Shown here: positions 50,959-59,864 of the stretch, piece by piece
Layout of the letters: each line of letters begins with the position of its first letter
How positions within the stretch are numbered: the first letter of the stretch is position 1
Assembly (NCBI GenBank): GCA_025454955.1
Contig: JALONL010000011.1
Span: 98,523-162,522, forward strand
Source of the DNA: Bacteroidia bacterium
GTDB lineage: Bacteria > Bacteroidota > Bacteroidia > Palsa-965
DNA length: 64,000 bases
Reading direction: 5' to 3'
Translations under genes and position numbers: made by a program
The notes under the pieces: generated by a model
What the model was told of the DNA's origin: nothing
What the model saw: only the letters and a program-made list of their open reading frames with translations
Databases searched by the model: none

Positions 50959-52062
50959 CTACGCCTTTAAAAACGGCACTTTCACCACTTTGGCCTTGAG
51001 GGCTTTGTCGCGCACCTTAATGTAAATTTCGGTATCGGCTTTGGCGAATGCGGTTTTCACATAGCCCATGCCAATGCCTTTTTGCAGCGACGGGGCCTGC
51101 GTGCCTGAAGTAACCTTGCCAATTACATTTCCTTCGGCATCGGCAATTTCGTAGTCGTGGCGGGGAATGCCGCGGTCTATCATTTCAAAGCCCACGAGTT
51201 TGCGCTGAACGCCGTTTTCTTTTTGGGCCAGCAAAGCGTCTTTGTTGATAAAGTCTTTGTTGAATTTGGTAATCCAGCCCAGTCCGGCTTCGATGGGTGA
51301 AGTGGTATCGTCGATATCGTTTCCGTAGAGGCAGAAGCCCATTTCGAGACGCAGTGTATCGCGCGCGCCGAGGCCAACGGGTTTGATGCCAAATTCTTCG
51401 CCGGCTTCAAATACGGCTTTCCAGATGCCATCGGCCTGTTCGTTGTCGAAATAAATTTCGAAACCGCCGGCACCGGTATAACCTGTGTTGGAAATTACCA
51501 CATTGTCAAAACCGGCAAACTTTCCTTTTACGAAATGATAATACGGAATGGCGGACAGATCCACATCGGTAAGTTTTTGCAGTGCGGCCTGTGCTTTGGG
51601 GCCCTGCACGGCAAGCAGCGAAGTGCGGTCGGAAATGTCTTTCATTTCCACGCCAAAGGTGTTGTGGCTGCTTATCCAGTTCCAGTCTTTGGTAATGTTG
51701 GAGGCGTTTACCACCAGCATGTATGTTTTTTCGTCGATGCGGTACACCAGCAAATCGTCCACAATACCGCCCGACGCATTGGGCAGGCAGGAATACTGCA
51801 CGCGGCCGTCGTAAAGCTGCGCGGCATCGTTGCTGGTAACAAGCTGGATAAGATCGAGTGCCTTATCGCCTTTGAGGATAAACTCGCCCATGTGCGACAC
51901 ATCGAACACACCCACGCTGTTACGCACGCAAAGGTGCTCTTCGTTTAGACCGGAATACGACACAGGCATGTTGTAGCCTGCAAAGGGAACCATTTTGGCA
52001 CCCAGTGCAACGTGTGTGGAAGTGAGCGCGGTGTTTTTGAGTTGTGTAGCTGTTTCAGACAT
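50959..52062 (-). CDS. gcvT: Glycine cleavage system aminomethyltransferase (T protein)
   Basis: 367 residues, normal length. It releases ammonia from the lipoyl-bound aminomethyl group and hands the one-carbon unit to tetrahydrofolate. Marks: [52 protein letters not shown] with the catalytic Asp, [13 protein letters not shown], and [20 protein letters not shown]. The other glycine cleavage genes are not in the window. It has its own promoter 22 bases upstream. Confidence 0.96.
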   Translation of the reverse strand: MSETATQLKNTALTSTHVALGAKMVPFAGYNMPVSYSGLNEEHLCVRNSVGVFDVSHMGEFILKGDKALDLIQLVTSNDAAQLYDGRVQYSCLPNASGGIVDDLLVYRIDEKTYMLVVNASNITKDWNWISSHNTFGVEMKDISDRTSLLAVQGPKAQAALQKLTDVDLSAIPYYHFVKGKFAGFDNVVISNTGYTGAGGFEIYFDNEQADGIWKAVFEAGEEFGIKPVGLGARDTLRLEMGFCLYGNDIDDTTSPIEAGLGWITKFNKDFINKDALLAQKENGVQRKLVGFEMIDRGIPRHDYEIADAEGNVIGKVTSGTQAPSLQKGIGMGYVKTAFAKADTEIYIKVRDKALKAKVVKVPFLKA

Positions 52063-52084
52063 GGTGTTAGTATTTATCCAGCGG

Positions 52085-52092
52085 CAAAGTTA
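52085..52092 (-). promoter_or_regulatory. -7 box TAACTTTG before gcvT
   Basis: Exact TAnnTTTG match on the minus strand, 22 bases before the gcvT ATG. Confidence 0.6.
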
Positions 52093-52150
52093 ATGGGTTA
52101 GGCGAATTGGCGAACATGTGGGAGCGAACCTTATTCACATTAAAAATCGG

Positions 52151-52292
52151 TTCGGCCCGGGCTTTACGCTCCAATCTGCCAAAACAAAAAACAATCTGTT
52201 GCTGCAACCCTTCGAGGTCAAAAAAGACCTCGAAGGGGGATTCGACTATTTTTTGTTTTGGCAGATTTCCGCTGCAATCCCGGCTAGGGCTT
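52151..52292 (-). ncRNA. Structured element, possibly Flavo-1-type RNA, between gcvT and tpiA
   Basis: Nested symmetry. An outer 19-bp perfect inverted repeat AATCTGCCAAAACAAAAAA (52173-52191) pairs with 52249-52267. Inside is a 12-bp perfect hairpin CCCTTCGAGGTC (52208-52219) / GACCTCGAAGGG (52226-52237) with an A6 loop. Flanks on the minus strand read GGGATTGCAGCGGAAATC and GATTGGAGCGTAAAGCCCGG. Such paired GATTG.AGCGGAAA / AAAGCCCGG blocks recur in Bacteroidota intergenic regions, and I believe they belong to the Flavo-1 motif; this needs a covariance search. Strand is chosen from the flanking blocks. Confidence 0.45.
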
Positions 52293-52417
52293 CAAACCGT
52301 TCGTGTTTCAAAATCACAGGGGGATTTGGTGTGTCACCAATCCTTTCGGCAGAAACCCATTATCTTTACCCGGCTTGCGCAAAGCCAGCAAACCTGTTGT
52401 ACCAAAGTTTATTACCT

Positions 52418-53206
52418 GTGAGAACGAAAATAATAGCCGGCAACTGGAAAATGAACAAAACCCGCCACGAGGCGCTCGAACTGGCCGCGTCGGTGGCGGC
52501 GGGTGTATCGGCGCAGCCGGTGGCCGAATTGCTTACGCTGCTTTTTCCGCCGTTTCCGCTGCTGGGCGATGTACACCGGCAGATTTCGGGCATAGACGGT
52601 GTGGGGCTGGGTGCGCAAAACATGCACCACGAAACGCAGGGCGCCTACACGGGCGAAGTATCGGCGGCAATGCTGGCTTCGATTGGGGTATCGCATGTAA
52701 TTCTGGGACATTCAGAGCGGCGCCAGTATTTTGCCGAAGACAATGCGCTGCTGCTTAAAAAAACACAGCAGGCCCTAACCCACTCGCTTACACCGGTGTT
52801 TTGCATTGGCGAAACCCTGCCCGAGCGCGAAAGCCATACGCATTTTGAAGTAATCCGCCGCCAGCTCGAAGAAGGCCTGCTGCCCGCCGGAGCCGAAGCC
52901 GTGAGCCGCTGCATTGTGGCCTACGAGCCTGTGTGGGCCATTGGCACAGGCGTAACAGCCAGTTCGGCACAGGCACAGGAAATGCACGCGTTTATTCGCA
53001 GCGTGGTGGCCGAAAAATTAGGCAGCAACGTGGCACAGCAATTGCCCCTGCTCTACGGCGGAAGCTGCAACCCCGCCAATGCCGCCGAACTTTTTGCCTG
53101 CCCCGATGTGGACGGCGGACTCATTGGCGGAGCATCGCTCAAAGCGGCCGATTTTCTCAGCATTCGCACCGCCATGCTGCAGCAACTTTTACACGCCAAA
53201 GCCTGA
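52418..53206 (+). CDS. tpiA: Triose-phosphate isomerase
   Basis: Glycolytic TIM-barrel enzyme. 262 residues from the GTG at 52418 (reading VRTKIIAGNWKMNKT); the frame is open for 100 further codons but those residues are not TIM-like and cover the structured repeat. Catalytic residues: Lys in GNWKMN, His in VILGHSERRQYFAEDN, Glu in IVAYEPVWAIGTG, plus the phosphate-binding LYGGSCNPANA and GGLIGGASL. A weak -7 box (TATCTTTA, last base off consensus) lies near 52362. Confidence 0.94.
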   Translation: MRTKIIAGNWKMNKTRHEALELAASVAAGVSAQPVAELLTLLFPPFPLLGDVHRQISGIDGVGLGAQNMHHETQGAYTGEVSAAMLASIGVSHVILGHSERRQYFAEDNALLLKKTQQALTHSLTPVFCIGETLPERESHTHFEVIRRQLEEGLLPAGAEAVSRCIVAYEPVWAIGTGVTASSAQAQEMHAFIRSVVAEKLGSNVAQQLPLLYGGSCNPANAAELFACPDVDGGLIGGASLKAADFLSIRTAMLQQLLHAKA

Positions 53207-53245
53207 GTGAAGTTTTGGCACAGAAAATGCTTATTTCATTCTGCT

Positions 53246-54064
53246 ATGAAACGCTATTTCCATAAAGCCCCCGTTTTCCGCAACCTGCTTGCGGCTCTTT
53301 TCCTGCTCATGCCTTTTGCCGCAGCCGCACAAACCGATTCGCTCATGAATCAGGCCTGCTACAAAGACACTTCGCTGGTGGATGAATTTTCCTCCAAGCG
53401 CGATACCTCATACCTCGTGCGCGATTTTCTGCGAAAAGGCCACTGGACACTTTATTACGATTTTGCCTTTTCGCAAAAAATGGCCGAGCAGCATTTCTCC
53501 CCGCAGGGTGCGCGCATCGGCGTGTGGCGTGTGTGGTACAAAAACGGACAACTCAGCGAAGAGTATGATTACACGGCATCGAAAAACTCGGGCTTCCCCA
53601 TTGGCAAAAGCTGGTATGCAAACGGCGTGCTGCGCAGCGAACGCACACAGTACCCCGATTCGCTGGTAGAATATAAATACCATCCCAATGGAAAACCGGC
53701 CTCCTACTTTTTCTTCGATGCCGCCGGCAACTGCACGCTTATGAAAAACTGGTGCGAAAACGGACAACTGCTCCAAAGCCACAATCCTACTTCCATTACA
53801 CCCATACCGGTAAACCGCCTGCACTGCAACGGAAATACACACATTACCGGCACACACTACCGTTTCGGCTATGTAGGTGCTTACACTGAATATTTCGAAA
53901 ACGGTAAAAAAGCCATCGAAGGCCGCTTTACCGAACTTCCTCCGGGCAACACGGTATATATGCCCACCAAAACCGGTGTTTGGAATTACTACGACCAAAC
54001 CGGTAAACTCATTAAGAAAGAAGAATATACTCCCGGAAAACCGGTGAAAGTAACGAAGTACTGA
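53246..54064 (+). CDS. Exported MORN-repeat (YwqK-like) protein
   Basis: About 272 residues from the ATG at 53246 (MKRYFHKAPVFRNLLAALFL, signal peptide ending near AAAQTDS); a GTG 39 bases upstream is in frame. The body consists of MORN_2-type repeats: GVWRVWYKNGQLSEEYDYT, GKSWYANGVLRSERTQY, KYHPNGKPASYFFF, KNWCENGQLLQSHNP, GAYTEYFENGKKAIEGRFTE, and GVWNYYDQTGKLIKKEEY. Proteins of this type are often labelled YwqK-family antitoxin, but no toxin gene is adjacent, so a surface or periplasmic scaffold is as likely. It starts 39 bases after tpiA. Confidence 0.82.
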   Translation: MKRYFHKAPVFRNLLAALFLLMPFAAAAQTDSLMNQACYKDTSLVDEFSSKRDTSYLVRDFLRKGHWTLYYDFAFSQKMAEQHFSPQGARIGVWRVWYKNGQLSEEYDYTASKNSGFPIGKSWYANGVLRSERTQYPDSLVEYKYHPNGKPASYFFFDAAGNCTLMKNWCENGQLLQSHNPTSITPIPVNRLHCNGNTHITGTHYRFGYVGAYTEYFENGKKAIEGRFTELPPGNTVYMPTKTGVWNYYDQTGKLIKKEEYTPGKPVKVTKY

Positions 54065-54082
54065 TTCTCTCCTCATTCAAAT

Positions 54083-54115
54083 AAAAAAGCTGCCTCACCC
54101 GGGGCAGCTTTTTTA
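54083..54115. terminator. Bidirectional terminator after the MORN-repeat gene
   Basis: Stem AAAAAAGCTGCC / GGCAGCTTTTTT with a short loop, between converging genes. Confidence 0.85.
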
Positions 54116-54150
54116 TTGTATGAAAAATTTCCCACACAAATTCTCTTCTC

Positions 54151-54618
54151 TCAAAAATCTCCAACCGAAGAAATTTTCAATCCGGCAGGTGTGTCTTTAA
54201 GTATTACTTTTATTTTGATGCGTTCTTGATTTGTTGTAATGTAACTTACTTCATATTCATTGGTTTTCAATTTAATTATACTGAGTGAAGCAAACGCAGT
54301 TAAATCCACATCCTGCGCATTGAGAAAAGGATCATAATCGGGTTGCGCTGTTTCAATTTTTCGGATGAGTTCAGGAGTACAATTTTGTTCAATCAATTTC
54401 TTTGAATCATTGGGAGAAAATATTGAATCGGATTCATAGGCAATATACATTCCATAAAAAGCATGAACAAACTCCAATGGAATTTTCTCCGCTCTTTCCA
54501 ATGAATCCTGTTTTATTTTTTCTTTCAATTCTCTACGCATTTTCTGTCTCGGGGTTTCGCACGAGGAGAGAAACACAATGGGGAGTGCAGCAAGTAAAAT
54601 GAGGTTTCTTAACTTCAT
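54151..54618 (-). CDS. Lipoprotein resembling DUF3828
   Basis: 155 residues. Lipoprotein signal MKLRNLILLAALPIVFLSSC (Cys20), a basic helix (PRQKMRRELKEKIKQDSLER), then FVHAFYGMYIAY, KKLIEQNCTPELIRKIETAQ, DYDPFLNAQDVD and a strand-rich end, the order seen in DUF3828 proteins. Function unknown; periplasmic. Codon usage is more A+T-rich than its neighbours. It follows the HNH gene by 27 bases on the same strand and may share its transcript. Confidence 0.7.
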   Translation of the reverse strand: MKLRNLILLAALPIVFLSSCETPRQKMRRELKEKIKQDSLERAEKIPLEFVHAFYGMYIAYESDSIFSPNDSKKLIEQNCTPELIRKIETAQPDYDPFLNAQDVDLTAFASLSIIKLKTNEYEVSYITTNQERIKIKVILKDTPAGLKISSVGDF

Positions 54619-54645
54619 TATTTACGGAATAGCGATTTTGGGCAA

Positions 54646-54939
54646 TTACTTTTTCTTCCGTTTATCCTTCGCCGTAGGCGCATGAAAATCGGGATCTTTC
54701 TTTTTCACCCATTTTACAAAATCGGCAATGGCTTCGTGCGAAAGCAGTGCCTCAATAGTATGGTATTGCTGCAATAGTTCGCGTTCGGTAAATACACTGT
54801 GGATTTTGCTGTGACAAATGCGGTGCATGGGTACGGTTACCCGTCCGCCAAATGTTTTTGGCACGAGGTGATGTACATTCCAGTTTCTTCCCAATGGTCT
54901 GCCGCAGAGTGCGCAGGTTTCAGGTTTGGGTAATGTCAT
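54646..54939 (-). CDS. HNH endonuclease domain protein
   Basis: 97 residues. A zinc knuckle ETCALCGRPLGRNWNVHHLV provides the first Cys pair and the catalytic His; KTFGG and HRICHSKIHSVF give the N and H of the HNH motif and the remaining metal ligands. The C-terminus is a basic tail (KDKRKKK) suited to nucleic acid binding. It is a small stand-alone DNA endonuclease of unknown target. Its first bases overlap the end of the T9SS gene by four, so it is co-transcribed with a surface protein, an odd pairing. Confidence 0.88.
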   Translation of the reverse strand: MTLPKPETCALCGRPLGRNWNVHHLVPKTFGGRVTVPMHRICHSKIHSVFTERELLQQYHTIEALLSHEAIADFVKWVKKKDPDFHAPTAKDKRKKK

Positions 54940-56783
54940 TGACGGATTACTTTTGACTCGGCCACCACGCCGTTGTTTCCGGCCACGCGCAGCAGGTAAA
55001 CTCCTGCGGGCAGCGGCTGTGCCGAAAAGCTGAACCGGTTTATCCCGGCTTTAATGCGGTCTTCGAGCAGCACTTCTACCAGACGGCCGTTTATGTCGTA
55101 GAGTTCGAAGCGCAGTATTTGTGCCTGCTGCAGGGTAAACTCCAGCGAAATACGATCGGTGAAAGGGTTTGGATATACGTTTACTTCTGTGGCAGTGGCG
55201 GGTGCGTTTGGCACACTCACATCGGGCGAAATGCCGAGTTCGGCCACCCAGGTGCTGTGTGTGCCGTTGGCAAGTCCGTACATGCCGCTTACCCAGCAGG
55301 TCCCCTGCACATCGTAGCGGCGCTGTATGCCGGAGTAATCGCCCCAGCGTTCGCCGCCGCTGAGTACGTTGTAGGGGCCTGCGCCCGCTCTTACCACTCG
55401 GTGCGGCGAGTAGCCTCCGTTTCCGTCGCTGGTTAATGCCACGAAGCCGGGGTTTAACGTGCCCGATGTGCGCAGCATAATTATCATGGCGGTATTGTCG
55501 CTGCCGTCGTAACCGGCGTAGGCTATGTTCGGGTAGCCGTATTCCATGGCCGTATCGCTGAAGAGTGTGCTTGCAATGATGGGCGAGGCGGTGTAGTTTG
55601 TAATGATGCCGTGCATTACCCCGGCAGTTCCGGTGGCAGTGTCCATGGTGTTATGCACGTATTGAATGAGTCCGTTTTGCATAAATGCGCCCAGCACGCG
55701 TGCATCGTTGGTGGCCAGCAGTCCGCCGTTTCCGGGTTGCACGGCATCGGGCGGTGCGGTGTACATGCGGTCGGATACGATGGGGGTAACGGTAATGCTC
55801 ACGGCAGTGTCCATGGCTGTGCCCACGAGGCGGATGAGGAAAATGGTATCGTTGCCGGTGGTGAGATTGCGGTTGGAGAGGAAATATTGTTCGTTGGTCT
55901 GCTGGGGGAAATTACCGCCTTCCACCGGACACATATTGCGTATGGGGCGGCCGCCAAACTGTACGTTGCGGCGCAGCTGCGAGGTAAGTGTATCGCCGTT
56001 GTAGCCGTCCCATTTTCCCACCTGCCAGATGAGTGTTTCGGCAAAGCCGGTTTGCCAGGGCTGGTTGTCGATTACGCGGTTTACGGTAATGAAAAGATCG
56101 TGGTGGTTTACCGAAATCATGGGGTAATCGCTCCAGGTATTGTCGCCCACGGGGTTTCCGGGGAGCGAATAGAGGTGCCAGGTTCCGTTTACACTGTCGG
56201 AATTGGAGAAGCCGATAATGATGTTTGTCTGGTTGGATGAAGTGCCTGCCAGAAACACCATGATGTGGCGGTTGGCTTCGGGATCGTAGAGTACTTTGGG
56301 GTCGTATTTAGAGCCGCCAATGAACAGGGGCTGCGAGAAGAATGCCAGCGAGCGCAGGGGAAACTGGGTGTTGTTGTTGGTGTTGTAGCGGAAAATGTTG
56401 GTGTTTTGCACGGAGATGAGTTCGCCGTTGTTTCCGATGGAAATTTCGTTATCGCAGGGTGTGCTGCTGCTGTATGGGTTTCCCTGAAACGAGGCGCCAA
56501 TGGTGGGCATGGGCGGCACAACTGCGCTTCGCTGTGTATTGGGTGCGGCGGCTTCGGGACGCGAATTGCGCGGGTAGCGAGCGGCGAGGCTGTCTTTTAC
56601 GGCTTGCAGTTCGGTTTTGGCCACGGGGCTGGGCTGCTCTATGCATTGCACGGCAGGCGCATAATCGGGCCCGCTGCGATCCAATGTGGTGGTGGCTCCG
56701 CGGGCAATGCGCCAGGTTGACGATTGCTGTGCGGCGAGCGAAAGGCTGAGTGTGCAGAGTGCAAAAAGTAAACGTAATTTCAT
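54936..56783 (-). CDS. Secreted protein with type IX sorting domain
   Basis: About 615 residues from the ATG at 56783 (MKLRLLFALCTLSLSLAAQQ, signal peptide). A long strand-rich central part contains repeated DNTWSDYPMISVNHHDLFIT-like segments, suggesting a beta-propeller. The C-terminus is a type A T9SS sorting domain: VNVYPNPFTDRISLEF, LYDINGRLVEVLL, LPAGVYLLRVAGNNGVVAES. No catalytic motif is recognised. It lies 49 bases after the GT9 gene and overlaps the HNH gene by four bases. Confidence 0.85.
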   Translation of the reverse strand: MKLRLLFALCTLSLSLAAQQSSTWRIARGATTTLDRSGPDYAPAVQCIEQPSPVAKTELQAVKDSLAARYPRNSRPEAAAPNTQRSAVVPPMPTIGASFQGNPYSSSTPCDNEISIGNNGELISVQNTNIFRYNTNNNTQFPLRSLAFFSQPLFIGGSKYDPKVLYDPEANRHIMVFLAGTSSNQTNIIIGFSNSDSVNGTWHLYSLPGNPVGDNTWSDYPMISVNHHDLFITVNRVIDNQPWQTGFAETLIWQVGKWDGYNGDTLTSQLRRNVQFGGRPIRNMCPVEGGNFPQQTNEQYFLSNRNLTTGNDTIFLIRLVGTAMDTAVSITVTPIVSDRMYTAPPDAVQPGNGGLLATNDARVLGAFMQNGLIQYVHNTMDTATGTAGVMHGIITNYTASPIIASTLFSDTAMEYGYPNIAYAGYDGSDNTAMIIMLRTSGTLNPGFVALTSDGNGGYSPHRVVRAGAGPYNVLSGGERWGDYSGIQRRYDVQGTCWVSGMYGLANGTHSTWVAELGISPDVSVPNAPATATEVNVYPNPFTDRISLEFTLQQAQILRFELYDINGRLVEVLLEDRIKAGINRFSFSAQPLPAGVYLLRVAGNNGVVAESKVIRQ

Positions 56784-56832
56784 GTGAAGATGTGTTTTGC
56801 GCAATGAAGATACGCAATACAAACGAACCATT

Positions 56833-57792
56833 TCACACGGTAAATTCGTCGGGACTTATGCGGTTCATGCAGTGGAAATGGCCTTTGGGGCAGCGGTCGT
56901 AGCCAATTTTGGAGCAGGGGCGGCAGCGCAGGCCGGTGGTTTGCACAATTACTGAGCCTTCGCCGGGCATGTAGGGTGTCATGCCCAGTTCGGGCACGGT
57001 ATTGCCCCATACTGAATGGATGCGTTTGTGAAATGCGGCGGCAATGTGCATGAGGCCGGTATCGTGGGCAATAACGCGCGTGGCCTGCTTTACCAGCGAG
57101 GCCGACTGACCGAGGTTGTAAAGTCCGCAGGCGTTGTACACTTTTGTGCCGCAGGCCTGGGCAATGGTGTTTGCGCGTTGGCTGTCTTCTTTGCCGCCAA
57201 GCAGTACCACGGGCAGTTCGAGGCGGTTTATGATGGCTATGAGTTTATCGGCCGGAAGCTGCTTGGTGGCAAACTTTGCCCCTGCCGTTATGGCAATGTA
57301 GCCGCTGCGATGCGTTTCGGGCAGGGTGGCGGGGTTTACTTCATCGGCAGGGGCAATGAAATAGTCGAGCCCTTTGCCGTCGTTTACCACGCCCAATTCC
57401 TTCACCGCTTCGAAATAGCGATCGACAATGTGCACGGGCGGCATTCGGTTTATGCCGAGGTTGACGAGCATCCATTTCTGCACATTGAGTTTGGGAAACG
57501 AGCCCGAGGGTTTTGCCACCGCGCGTTTTACCTGCATGGAGCGGAGGTTGTGATGAAGGTCAACCACAAAATCGTAGCCGGCGGCTTTTATTTCGGCCTC
57601 CGCTTCGCTCACTTTGCTTTCTATGGTAATGATATGGTCGATGTGGGGATTATGCGCCAGAATGCCACGGAAGCTTTTTTTGGTGATGTAATGTACTTCG
57701 GCATTTAGCTGTTGTTTCAATGCACGCACCACGGGCGTGGTGAGCACAATATCACCTATGGAACTGAAACGGACAACCAGTACTTTGGGCAT
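56833..57792 (-). CDS. Glycosyltransferase family 9 (heptosyltransferase-like)
   Basis: 319 residues of the ADP-heptose:LPS heptosyltransferase fold (GT-B). N-terminal LVVRFSSIGDIVLTTPVVRA, a DFVVDLHHNLRSMQVKRAVA segment, and the donor-binding part ITAGAKFATKQLPADKLIAI, VLLGGKEDSQRANTIAQACG, and VIAHDTGLMHIAAAFHKRIH. The tail has a Cys cluster, LRCRPCSKIGYDRCPKGHFH, common in this family. It adds a sugar to the LPS core. A TATCTTTG box ends seven bases before the ATG. Confidence 0.9.
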   Translation of the reverse strand: MPKVLVVRFSSIGDIVLTTPVVRALKQQLNAEVHYITKKSFRGILAHNPHIDHIITIESKVSEAEAEIKAAGYDFVVDLHHNLRSMQVKRAVAKPSGSFPKLNVQKWMLVNLGINRMPPVHIVDRYFEAVKELGVVNDGKGLDYFIAPADEVNPATLPETHRSGYIAITAGAKFATKQLPADKLIAIINRLELPVVLLGGKEDSQRANTIAQACGTKVYNACGLYNLGQSASLVKQATRVIAHDTGLMHIAAAFHKRIHSVWGNTVPELGMTPYMPGEGSVIVQTTGLRCRPCSKIGYDRCPKGHFHCMNRISPDEFTV

Positions 57793-57799
57793 ACGCTGC

Positions 57800-57807
57800 C
57801 AAAGATA
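57800..57807 (-). promoter_or_regulatory. -7 box TATCTTTG before the GT9 gene
   Basis: Exact TAnnTTTG match on the minus strand, seven bases before the ATG at 57792. Confidence 0.55.
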
Positions 57808-57831
57808 GTTGTCTGTTTCAGTTTCACGAAA

Positions 57832-58461
57832 TTACCGGGGTTCGAGGGTCCATTCTTCGTAATAGGGAGAGATAAGAATTCCGGGATTAAGAAGATTAGG
57901 AGTCGCCAACACAATATTGCGTTCAATAACAATCCGGTTATTAGTTAAAGATGTAATTTGAAATACCGGATTAAGTTGCCGGGCAGGAAAAGCATTGGCA
58001 CTGCTAAACGGCCACTGACCGGTGTTGGAAGAAGGAGTAAGTACCAGATCAACTTTCTTCTTACGGTTATCCGATTTATCGGCAAAATCCCATTCTCCCT
58101 TCAATTCTCCCTGATAAGTTGAACCAAAATTGTCTTTCCAGTTCATAGTCCAAACAAAGGAATTATCACGGTTAAATTCCACATCGCAGGTAAAGAGTGT
58201 AGTTCCTGTTACCTGACCATCATAAGCCGAAAACATGGTTTCGGTTGTTCCATCATACGAATATAAAGCTGGTGTGCGAAGTGGTTCAACAAAATCCAGC
58301 CGGGCATTTCCGCTTACAATTTTCCATTTTCCAACAATTCGGTTTTTCCGGGTGCGCAGTGATAGAATCGGATCATCTTCTCCCTTTCGGGTGCAGGATA
58401 ATTCGGGTATAACCGTACTAAGCACAAGAATTGTCATCAAAAACGCTTTCAGTGGTTTCAT
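57832..58461 (-). CDS. Lipocalin-like lipoprotein, array member 1
   Basis: 209 residues. Lipoprotein signal MKPLKAFLMTILVLSTVIPE then LSC, directly followed by the shared array motif CTRKGEDDPILSLRTRKNRI and VGKWKIVSG. The body is beta-rich with paired aromatic strands and ends EEWTLEPR. The layout suggests an up-and-down barrel like the lipocalin-like domains common in Bacteroidota lipoproteins, but no ligand can be named. It is the last gene of a three-paralogue operon, four bases after the next member. Confidence 0.7.
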   Translation of the reverse strand: MKPLKAFLMTILVLSTVIPELSCTRKGEDDPILSLRTRKNRIVGKWKIVSGNARLDFVEPLRTPALYSYDGTTETMFSAYDGQVTGTTLFTCDVEFNRDNSFVWTMNWKDNFGSTYQGELKGEWDFADKSDNRKKKVDLVLTPSSNTGQWPFSSANAFPARQLNPVFQITSLTNNRIVIERNIVLATPNLLNPGILISPYYEEWTLEPR

Positions 58462-58465
58462 AATT

Positions 58466-59047
58466 TTAATTGGCTAAAGGTTCAAGCGTCCATTCTTCCT
58501 TATTCACGGGATTATTCAAATCATATCCGGCTGCCGAAAATTGCGGATATGAGCGTTTCATCACTACCTTATCATTTCTTAGTGTGTGTAGTTCAAATAC
58601 TCTTTCGTAGGGTAGCTGAGAAGAATAATAACTGGGAAAAACATTTTCCGGCTGAAGTACAATTTCCTCTTTGCGTTTTGAATCGTCTTTGCCTGATTTA
58701 AAGTTCCACCGGCCGGTTTCAACGGTAGTGGAAGTTCCACCGCTCCATGTATTTTCGCTCTGCTGGGTCCAGGTATAAATTCCGTCTTTTCTGAATTCTA
58801 CCTGATACGAAACCGTAACCGAATTTTGATTTCCTGAAGTGAAAGTCATTACAGTGCCGTTAAATGCCCACGGCTCAACAGTTTGATTAATCTGGTATGC
58901 TCCGGTTCCTGAAACAATTTTCCATTCGCCGTCTAACCGTGCTTTGCGGGTGCGCAATGAAATGAGCGGATCACCCTCGCCTTTGCGTGTACAGCCTGAT
59001 TCGGGCCACAAGATGAATACTGAAAGTATGAGTATGAAGTAACGCAT
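58466..59047 (-). CDS. Lipocalin-like lipoprotein, array member 2
   Basis: 193 residues. Signal MRYFILILSVFILWPESGC is followed by TRKGEGDPLISLRTRKARLD and GEWKIVSGTG. Strand-rich body with FKSGKDDSKRKEEIVLQPEN in the position where member 1 has DKSDNRKKKVDLVLTP, and the end KEEWTLEPLAN. It sits between members 1 and 3 with gaps of four and 25 bases, clearly one transcript. Function unknown. Confidence 0.7.
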   Translation of the reverse strand: MRYFILILSVFILWPESGCTRKGEGDPLISLRTRKARLDGEWKIVSGTGAYQINQTVEPWAFNGTVMTFTSGNQNSVTVSYQVEFRKDGIYTWTQQSENTWSGGTSTTVETGRWNFKSGKDDSKRKEEIVLQPENVFPSYYSSQLPYERVFELHTLRNDKVVMKRSYPQFSAAGYDLNNPVNKEEWTLEPLAN

Positions 59048-59072
59048 AATGGTGCTTTTTAAGTGGAGTAAA

Positions 59073-59678
59073 TTAATCCTTGGTAAACGAATAGCTTTCT
59101 CTCACATAAGGCTTTTGAGAAGAGGCTGTAATTTGAGCAGGTAATTCATATTCACGATATAACACGAGTGCGCTGTTTCGAAGCTCCAGAATTGTAAATA
59201 TCGGTCTTAACTGACACTGCGGGAAAGGCAAACAGGAACCAAATGGCCACGTTCCGGTAACTGATTCGGGGTTGAGTACGATTTTGGTTTTTCGCTTATC
59301 ATAATCGTTGCCTGCCATAAAATCCCAGGTTCCTTTCATTACACCTTCATCGGGAGCTCCGTCTCTTTGCATTCTCCATTCGAATGTGTAGTCGGTTTTA
59401 AATTCAACCGTACAGGTATAGTACTGTTCGCCACGCACACTGCCGTCTGATGAGTTAATGTAAACCTCCGTTCCGTTGGCGTAAGTCCAACTTGCTGAAT
59501 GTCCATACTGATAGGTCATTGCAGAATTACCCTCTCCCCGGGTCATTTTCCATTTCCCGGTAAGCCGCGCCTTGCGTGTGCGCAGAGAAACCAGCGGGTC
59601 GTCTTCTCCTTTACGTGTGCAGGAAAACTGAGTAACGAGCAATGCCGCAAGTACAATTGAACTGATAATTAAACGCAT
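59073..59678 (-). CDS. Lipocalin-like lipoprotein, array member 3
   Basis: About 201 residues from the ATG at 59678 (MRLIISSIVLAALLVTQFSC); a longer frame of 23 extra residues starts upstream of the signal. Shared motif CTRKGEDDPLVSLRTRKARL, GKWKMTRGEG; mid-part GTWDFMAGNDYDKRKTKIVL, then NPESVTGTWPFG. It is the first gene of the three-member operon, with a TATATTTG box 49 bases upstream. Paralogues 1-3 align over most of their length, which points to tandem duplication. Function unknown. Confidence 0.7.
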   Translation of the reverse strand: MRLIISSIVLAALLVTQFSCTRKGEDDPLVSLRTRKARLTGKWKMTRGEGNSAMTYQYGHSASWTYANGTEVYINSSDGSVRGEQYYTCTVEFKTDYTFEWRMQRDGAPDEGVMKGTWDFMAGNDYDKRKTKIVLNPESVTGTWPFGSCLPFPQCQLRPIFTILELRNSALVLYREYELPAQITASSQKPYVRESYSFTKD

Positions 59679-59727
59679 GGCAGTTGGGTTAAATATAAAA
59701 TTCAGAACCTGGGGATGGCTGACAAAA

Positions 59728-59735
59728 CAAATATA
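59728..59735 (-). promoter_or_regulatory. -7 box TATATTTG before the three-gene lipoprotein operon
   Basis: Exact TAnnTTTG match on the minus strand, 49 bases before the ATG at 59678. Confidence 0.55.
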
Positions 59736-59810
59736 ATCACGCTGCACACCGTTATATTCTGAAATCTATAACTGGCAGAAGGAAAAGTATAATCGGGTAT
59801 AATTAAAATA

Positions 59811-59843
59811 AAAACGGGCAACTCAACCGAGCTGCCCGTTTTT
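59811..59843. terminator. Intrinsic terminator after array member 4
   Basis: Stem AAAACGGGCA / TGCCCGTTTT, extended by further pairs, with A-run and T-run on either side. Confidence 0.85.
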
Positions 59844-59864
59844 AAAATCAGTTACACAAACGAA

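Noticed and set aside
52118..52417. N-terminal extension of 100 codons on tpiA
   Set aside because: The residues do not resemble triose-phosphate isomerase and cover the structured repeat; the GTG at 52418 starts exactly at the conserved KIIAGNWKMN.
53246..54064. Toxin-antitoxin system suggested by the YwqK-like label
   Set aside because: The protein has a signal peptide and MORN repeats, and there is no toxin candidate next to it.
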